18,495 nt of DNA, taken from CAZGOM01 sp964542875 (GTDB lineage: Bacteria > Planctomycetota > Phycisphaerae > Phycisphaerales > Phycisphaeraceae). Below the pieces are notes generated by a model. The model ran no database searches and was not told the DNA's origin. It saw only the letters and a program-made list of their open reading frames with translations. Numbering within the stretch: the stretch's first letter is position 1; the number at the start of each line of letters is the position of its first letter. Of this stretch, positions 13,914-18,495 are shown one piece after another. A program made the position numbers and the translations under genes. Location: positions 1-18,495 of the forward strand of contig CAZIWA010000112.1 of the NCBI GenBank assembly GCA_964542875.1, in the 5' to 3' direction.

Positions 13914-15878
13914 TCAGCCCTTTTTGTAAATCACGTCTTTCTTGCCCAGGTTCACAGCCAGTGAGCCCTTGTTGCTTTCGATGTCAAACTTCACTTTGAA
14001 AGTCTTGTCCTTGATCGGGTCGCCTTCGAGAGTGAATTTCGCCGCGGGCAGGGGGCCTGCGCCAAAGTGCAATGCGGTGACAAATACCAGGCGCTTCTTG
14101 CGCCAGAGGTTTTCGACGTAGAGGTAGCGGTTGCGAACTTCCACCACGCCTGCCGGGGGATCGTAGAAAGTCCTGCGGTCCTGGCTGCCGACGATCATGT
14201 TGTCGTCCTCGGTCGGACTCAGATTGTAGGCGTTAAGTTGACCGTTGCCGTTGGTGATGGTGAAGTCGTGCCGGTTGATTTCGGCTTTATCCAGATAGTG
14301 GTAAAGCACTTGCGCCCGGATGGGCTTGGGGGCGACGAGTTCATCGACGATCAACGCGATGTTGGGGCGTATAAAAGTCACCAGCCGGATGGCCTTGCTG
14401 GCCATTGGTTTGTAATAAGGGCTGGAATCGACCCAAACCACGTCGTGGTTCGCGTCAGAACGCACGAGCTTCATTTTCGGAGCAATCTTGAGCACCGGTT
14501 GGGGGTATTGCCCTTCGACGACGGGGATGTTGTGACCCAGCGCGCCGACGCTGTCGAGGTCCCACCGTTTCCAGCGTTTGAGTTCTTCATCGTAAAGCCC
14601 CGGGCGCTTGGGCCGGGGGGCCTTGGGGTCTTTGGGCGCTTCGCGGGGGTAGCTCCAGTGGACGTTTTTAGCCAGGAGTTCCGAACCTGCGGCGTGGATG
14701 ACCACGCTGCCCGCATCCATTTGGCAGTGATGGTTGTAGTCGGGCATGTCGCCGGCTTTGACGCCGATGAAAGTGTCGTTGTTTTCAAACCCGGTGCGCA
14801 TCACCAGTGCGCCGGTGGTGCCAAAGCTCTTGGTCAGGGGGAGCCCGGTGGCGGGCTGATCGCCGGACAGATGCGCGTCCATGTAGAGCACGATGCCGGT
14901 GCTCTTGATGCCATCGCGGACCAGCATGTTCTGGTAGCCCGGGTTCTGATAGGCACGGGCCAGCATGGCCAGGTTCAGTGAGGCGCCGCAAACCTTGCCG
15001 CAGTCCGACCAGTTCCACAGCTCATTATTTTTGGTGTGCATGTAGAGCCAGAAGTCGCCGGTCTTCTTCAGGAACGGATGGGTGAGAAGATCGACCTTGC
15101 CGCTGGTCATCACTGAGAGGGATTGGGCAAAGCGCGTGGAGTATTGCAAGCCGTAATCCCAGTAGCCGGGGCCCTCGTTCCAGCCGCCTGAGGCGTCGCC
15201 GGTGGCCAGCGAGACGAGGTTGCCTTCCATGCCGAACTCGATGAACTCGCGCCAGTCTTTGAGCTTATGCGGAATGGTCATTGCGCCCAGGCCGAACATG
15301 CCGCAGAGGATGACGCGCCAGTTGGCGGTGGAAAGCATCCACGGGTACTGCTTGGTGCGCATGGCGTGCAGGCCGGGGGTCAGCAGCCGGTCGATCATGA
15401 TGTGGTCAATGCTCTGCAGAGTCTTTTTATCCAGCTTGCCCTTAAACGCAGAGCGCATGGTGGCCAGGCTGTAAACCACTTCCGCGGAGCGCAGGTCAAG
15501 ATCCATCACGCCCATGCAGGTGGAGTATGTAAAGTGCGGCCGCTTGCACTGCTCAAAGGATTTAAGCGCGCCCAGAGACCATTCAAGCGCAACTTCATCC
15601 TTGGTGAAAAGGTAGTAAAACGCGGCGCTAGTCATTTTGCCCATGGTGCTGAAGACGAGCTTGTCCCAGTCTTCTTTAAGGTCCAGGGGCTGGGCCAAGG
15701 CTTCGCGGCTTTGAGCGATGATGTCTTTGTACTTCTCCGCTTTGAACTCCAGCTCACCGGGCTGGAGGAAGCCGAACACGGGGTCCGGGAGGTTTTCGGC
15801 GGAAGGAAGCTCGAACGCGTCGAACTGAGTGAAGAACTTCTTATCTGCGGGTTTGAACTGTGAACGCTTGACGGGCAT
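13914..15878 (-). CDS. Heparinase II/III-like polysaccharide-lyase-family protein
   Basis: The 654-residue protein has the two-part layout of heparinase II/III-like lyases: a helical alpha/alpha-toroid N-terminal half and a beta-sandwich C-terminal half from about residue 350. Recognisable motifs are STANWRVILCGMFGLGAM (183-200), DASGGWNEGPGYWDYGL (228-244) with candidate catalytic Tyr residues and Glu235, and DYNHHCQMDAGSVVIHAAG (380-398), the His/Asp-rich strand that in the family supplies a catalytic His and metal ligands. Characterised relatives cleave heparin, heparan sulfate, alginate or other uronate glycans by beta-elimination; the substrate here cannot be told. No signal peptide follows the start (MPVKRSQFKP), unlike most extracellular lyases, so it is probably cytoplasmic and acts on oligosaccharides. 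The Shine-Dalgarno is weak (GGAATG). A promoter-like pair lies 34-64 bases upstream. Overall family confidence is good, exact subfamily low. Confidence 0.75.
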   Translation of the reverse strand: MPVKRSQFKPADKKFFTQFDAFELPSAENLPDPVFGFLQPGELEFKAEKYKDIIAQSREALAQPLDLKEDWDKLVFSTMGKMTSAAFYYLFTKDEVALEWSLGALKSFEQCKRPHFTYSTCMGVMDLDLRSAEVVYSLATMRSAFKGKLDKKTLQSIDHIMIDRLLTPGLHAMRTKQYPWMLSTANWRVILCGMFGLGAMTIPHKLKDWREFIEFGMEGNLVSLATGDASGGWNEGPGYWDYGLQYSTRFAQSLSVMTSGKVDLLTHPFLKKTGDFWLYMHTKNNELWNWSDCGKVCGASLNLAMLARAYQNPGYQNMLVRDGIKSTGIVLYMDAHLSGDQPATGLPLTKSFGTTGALVMRTGFENNDTFIGVKAGDMPDYNHHCQMDAGSVVIHAAGSELLAKNVHWSYPREAPKDPKAPRPKRPGLYDEELKRWKRWDLDSVGALGHNIPVVEGQYPQPVLKIAPKMKLVRSDANHDVVWVDSSPYYKPMASKAIRLVTFIRPNIALIVDELVAPKPIRAQVLYHYLDKAEINRHDFTITNGNGQLNAYNLSPTEDDNMIVGSQDRRTFYDPPAGVVEVRNRYLYVENLWRKKRLVFVTALHFGAGPLPAAKFTLEGDPIKDKTFKVKFDIESNKGSLAVNLGKKDVIYKKG

Positions 15879-15911
15879 GGGGGCATTCCAAATGGTTTAC
15901 AAAGTTGTAAT

Positions 15912-15942
15912 GTTATAACAGATTGGAGCCCTCGAACGTCAA
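15912..15942 (-). promoter_or_regulatory. Candidate sigma-70 promoter of the heparinase-like gene
   Basis: On the minus strand TTGACG (5 of 6) is followed after 19 bases by TATAAC (5 of 6), about 34 bases before the ATG at 15878. Both hexamers are good but the spacer is two bases longer than ideal. Confidence 0.5.
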
Positions 15943-15982
15943 GTCGTTACGCTACGCGATGTGGGTATTTTGGTTTCGGGTC

Positions 15983-16072
15983 AAAGCATTTGGGGTATTT
16001 GTCGGCACATGCACCCGGACGCAAAACCCGTCCACTCGACAGCCTGGGCGAGTGGGTAGCGGCAAATGCTTT
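15983..16072. repeat. Nested inverted repeats downstream of rlmN
   Basis: Outer arms AAAGCATTTG (15983-15992) and CAAATGCTTT (16063-16072) are perfect over 10 bp. Inside, CCACTCG / CGAGTGG (16032-16038 and 16049-16055) forms a stem that overlaps a competing GGACG / CGTCC pair (16017-16021 and 16029-16033). On the minus strand the CCACTCG stem is followed by ACGGGTTTTG, so it may be a weak rlmN terminator. Confidence 0.5.
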
Positions 16073-16087
16073 TACTCTGGTATTGGG

Positions 16088-17227
16088 TCAGACCGCCTGT
16101 GATTTTTCATGCCGAAGCTGGCCGCAGGCCGCTGCGATGTCGCGCCCCCGGCTGGCCCGGATGTGGGTGTTGATGCCTGCGGATTTAAGGATGGCCTGGA
16201 AGGTGTGGACGTCGTCGGCTTCCGGTCTGCCAAAGGGCATGCCCTTGACCTCGTTGTAGCGGATGAGGTTCACATTGGCCCGGGCGCGCTTGGCGATCAG
16301 CGCCAGCTCACGCGCGTGGACGGCCTGGTCGTTGACGTCTTTCAGGAGGATGTACTCCAGCGTCACTTCGCGCCTGGTTTTTTCAAAGTAATAATCCAGT
16401 GCGTCAAACAGCCCTTGAATGGTGACGTAATTGGCCCAGGGGATGAGGGTTTTGCGTACTTCATCGTTGGGGGCGTGAAGGGAGAGGGCCAGCGTGACGG
16501 GGAGTTCAAGGTCCGCCAATCTGCGGATCTGTGCCGGCACGCCGACGGTGCTGACGGTGATTTTGCGTGCGCTGATGCCCATGGCCCAGTCGGCGTTAAG
16601 GTGCCGGATGGCCTGGGTGACGTTGTCGAAGTTGGCAAGCGGTTCACCCATGCCCATGAAGACGACATTGGTGATTCGGCCGACGTCCGGCAGGGTGGAG
16701 AGCAGCCACACCTGCTCGACAATCTGGCCAAAGGAGAGGTTGCCGTCGAGCCCGCCGATGCCTGATGCGCAGAATTTGCAGCCCACGGGGCAACCCACCT
16801 GCGAGGAGATGCACGCGGTCTTGCGTTCCTTGCCGGAAACGGAGTTTTCCGCGGGGATCATCACGCATTCGGTTTCAGACTTGGAATTGCGCTCCGGCTC
16901 ACCGCCGGCTCCTGAAACGGTGAGGCTGGCAAGCACACCGGTTTCCGCGGCAGCGGGCTTACCGGAGTCCCAGTTCACCAGCAGCTTTTGCGTGCCGTCG
17001 GTGGCCACCTGGTGCGCCACGATCTGTGCCTTGCTGAACTGCATGTTCTGCGCCAGAAAGGCTCGGTCCTTGGCCGAAAGGTTGGTCATCTGCGCGGGGT
17101 CAATGGTCTGCTTCTGGTAAACCCATTCAATGACTTGCTTGGCGCGATAGCCGGGCATGCCCCAGGACTCAAAGAGGTCTTTGAGGGTGTCGGGCGTCTG
17201 ATCAAAAAAGTAGGGCAGTGGGGCCAT
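16088..17227 (-). CDS. rlmN: Dual-specificity 23S rRNA/tRNA adenine-C2 methyltransferase RlmN
   Basis: RlmN is a radical-SAM enzyme that methylates C2 of A2503 in 23S rRNA and A37 of some tRNAs, aiding decoding accuracy. In this 379-residue protein the 4Fe-4S motif is CPVGCKFC (Cys146, Cys150, Cys153). The SAM-binding and family motif is MGMGEPLANFDNV (191-203), and the two methyl-transfer cysteines are Cys139 (in TACISSQVGC) and Cys368 (in AACGQL). Further family segments are TVSTVGVP and SLHAPND. Compared with the usual layout, about 25-30 extra residues (roughly 88-117, Ala/Gly/Ser/Glu-rich) lie between the N-terminal accessory domain and the ETECVMIPAE strand. No clear Shine-Dalgarno was seen before the ATG at 17227. 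The gene is divergent from pyrD across 75 bases. Confidence 0.97.
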   Translation of the reverse strand: MAPLPYFFDQTPDTLKDLFESWGMPGYRAKQVIEWVYQKQTIDPAQMTNLSAKDRAFLAQNMQFSKAQIVAHQVATDGTQKLLVNWDSGKPAAAETGVLASLTVSGAGGEPERNSKSETECVMIPAENSVSGKERKTACISSQVGCPVGCKFCASGIGGLDGNLSFGQIVEQVWLLSTLPDVGRITNVVFMGMGEPLANFDNVTQAIRHLNADWAMGISARKITVSTVGVPAQIRRLADLELPVTLALSLHAPNDEVRKTLIPWANYVTIQGLFDALDYYFEKTRREVTLEYILLKDVNDQAVHARELALIAKRARANVNLIRYNEVKGMPFGRPEADDVHTFQAILKSAGINTHIRASRGRDIAAACGQLRHEKSQAV

Positions 17228-17302
17228 AAGGCTTACATTTTAGCCGGGTGAGGGATATCGCGTCCGTGTAGAATAAAGAGCCACAAAAGCGAGAGCCCCA
17301 CG

Positions 17303-18286
17303 ATGACGAACATGAGCAAGTTCATTTCCTTCCCCCAGTCACGCGTTACGGCTGTAGACCTTTCGGTCAACATTGCGGGCTTGAAGCTTAAAAACCCGAT
17401 GATGACGGCCTCCGGCACCTGCGGGTATGGCTATGAATACGGCGACTTTCTCCCGATGGACCGGCTTGGCGCATTCGTGACCAAGAGCGTGACGGCGCAG
17501 GCCAGGAAGGGCAACGAGGCGTACCGGATCGTGGAAACGCGCGCGGGCATGCTGAATGCCATCGGCCTGGCCAATGTGGGACTGGACGCCTTCTTGAAGG
17601 ACAAGATGCCGCCGCTGCGCAAACTGCGCGCCGCAGGCCCCCGTGTGATCGTGAACGTCGCGGGCTACAGCACGGAAGACTATGTTTCCACGTCCGCTGC
17701 CATCTCCCGGGATGCCGATGTGGACGCGATTGAGCTCAATGTCTCCTGCCCTAACGTGAAAGACGGGCTGACATTCGGCACCTCGCCTGAAATGCTTCGT
17801 CCGTTGATCAGGGAAGTGAAACAGGCCATCGACCCGCGGGTGAAACTGATCGTCAAGCTTTCGCCCAACGTCGGCGACATCACCAAGACCGCAGAAGCCG
17901 CAGTGGAAGGCGGCGCCGACGCGCTGAGCATGATCAACACCTACACCGCCATGGTGATTGACATCAACAAGAAAAAGCCACGCCTGGCCAACGGCACGGG
18001 CGGGCTTTCAGGCCCCGCAGTGCGCCCGCTGGCGGTGTTCCTGGTGAGCCAGGTTTATACGAAGGTGGCCAAGCCCGCAGGCATCCCGATCATCGGCATG
18101 GGCGGGATTCAATACTGGCAGGACGCGGTGGAATTCCTGCTCGCCGGCGCGACGGGTTTGGCCGTAGGCACGGCCTTGTTTGTGGACCCTGCAACGCCGG
18201 TGAAGGTGATTCAGGGTGTGGAGGCGTACCTGCAGAAGAATGGGTGCAAGTCGATCAATGAGATCATCGGGGCGCTTCAGCGGTAA
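17303..18286 (+). CDS. pyrD: Dihydroorotate dehydrogenase, class 1B catalytic subunit
   Basis: This enzyme oxidises dihydroorotate to orotate in pyrimidine biosynthesis. The 327-residue protein matches class 1: TASGTCGYGYEYG (35-47), VTKSVT (59-64), RIVETRAGMLNAIGLANVG (75-93), the active-site strand ELNVSCPNVKDG (144-155) with catalytic Cys149, then IVKLSPNV, SMINTYTAMVID, GTGGLSGPAVRP and PIIGMGGIQYWQDAVEFLLAGA. A catalytic Cys and no N-terminal membrane segment exclude class 2, where the base is Ser. The sequence resembles subclass 1B, which pairs with the PyrK flavin/iron-sulfur subunit to use NAD; no pyrK is in the window. The ATG at 17303 has a weak GAGAG upstream; an ATG at 17312 is an alternative. 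A -10-like TAGAAT (17269-17274) has no good -35. The stop codon abuts a large inverted repeat holding the terminator. Confidence 0.95.
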   Translation: MTNMSKFISFPQSRVTAVDLSVNIAGLKLKNPMMTASGTCGYGYEYGDFLPMDRLGAFVTKSVTAQARKGNEAYRIVETRAGMLNAIGLANVGLDAFLKDKMPPLRKLRAAGPRVIVNVAGYSTEDYVSTSAAISRDADVDAIELNVSCPNVKDGLTFGTSPEMLRPLIREVKQAIDPRVKLIVKLSPNVGDITKTAEAAVEGGADALSMINTYTAMVIDINKKKPRLANGTGGLSGPAVRPLAVFLVSQVYTKVAKPAGIPIIGMGGIQYWQDAVEFLLAGATGLAVGTALFVDPATPVKVIQGVEAYLQKNGCKSINEIIGALQR

Positions 18287-18454
18287 TCTTGTAGGGCGGC
18301 GCCGAGTCTTCGAGGCCCACCATAGCGCAACCCAAAAATACAAGAAGCCATGAAACGCTTTACGGGTTCATGGCTTCTTGTGTTTTTGATGGATTGGTGG
18401 CCTGTGCGTGCCCGTTATGGTGGGCCTCGAAGACTCGGCACCACCCTATAGGAT
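18286..18454. repeat. MITE/REP-like long inverted repeat flanking the pyrD terminator
   Basis: Arms of 39 bases (18286-18324 and 18416-18454) match as an inverted repeat with four differences, all transitions; the core GCCGAGTCTTCGAGGCCC is identical on both sides. The left arm begins at the last base of the pyrD stop codon. The element is about 169 bp and contains a second hairpin. No ORF or transposase is inside. It resembles small non-autonomous palindromic elements, but no second copy exists in this window to prove it. Confidence 0.7.
18334..18387 (+). terminator. Intrinsic terminator of pyrD, inside the inverted repeat
   Basis: Arms of 21 bases (18334-18354 and 18367-18387) pair with a single T-G wobble around a 12-base loop, with five As at the start and five Ts at the end. 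The shape suits transcription stop on both strands. After 18454 the window ends without a recognisable gene. Confidence 0.88.
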
Positions 18455-18495
18455 CACCAGCCGCCGGGCAGCTTTATCGGGTTCTTGCGGCCTTC

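Noticed and set aside
14067..14981. 304-codon plus-strand frame
   Set aside because: It is antisense to the heparinase-like gene and has no motif or ribosome-binding site.

Overview
The window reads like a chromosome segment of a planctomycete, perhaps of the Phycisphaerae type. This is an inference from gene content: a type II pseudopilin with a degenerate H-x-DG tail motif, a DUF4838 lipoprotein, a PIG-L deacetylase beside a NagB-like protein, heparinase-like proteins and GC-rich coding DNA. Fourteen genes are supported. Because the DNA is GC-rich, long antisense ORFs lie over many of them and were discarded.

Left end (1-2351): housekeeping translation genes on the minus strand, prfA (RF1, last few codons off the window) and rpmE2 (zinc-independent L31). 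A plus-strand pseudopilin gene sits between them and ends at a hairpin shared with rpmE2.

Centre (2617-12224, plus strand): a small lipoprotein of unknown function with a strong terminator; a PL26/YetA-like exo-rhamnogalacturonan-lyase-family protein; a PIG-L N-deacetylase; a divergent glucosamine-6-phosphate deaminase-like protein; an exported NAGPA-type phosphodiester glycosidase; a small zincin metallopeptidase; and a large DUF4838 lipoprotein.

Right part (12305-15878, minus strand): a phosphomannomutase/phosphoglucomutase convergent with the DUF4838 gene across a perfect 18-bp terminator stem, and a heparinase II/III-like protein with its own candidate promoter. The right end holds rlmN (minus) and, divergent from it, pyrD (class 1B dihydroorotate dehydrogenase, plus). 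The pyrD terminator is enclosed in a 39-bp inverted repeat resembling a small non-autonomous repeat element.

How the genes may work together (inference): the exported NAGPA-type and DUF4838 proteins would act outside the cytoplasm on an amino-sugar and/or uronate glycan. The PIG-L, NagB-like, lyase-like and phosphohexomutase proteins, none with a visible signal peptide, would act inside. Most genes are separated by terminators or gaps, so this is a loose neighbourhood and not one operon. No SusC/D pair, sulfatase, transporter or regulator is visible. The most unusual single feature is the NagB-like protein, which keeps the catalytic His and Glu but has Ala where the family's active-site Asp should be. 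I saw no tRNA, rRNA, CRISPR, phage or complete insertion sequence.
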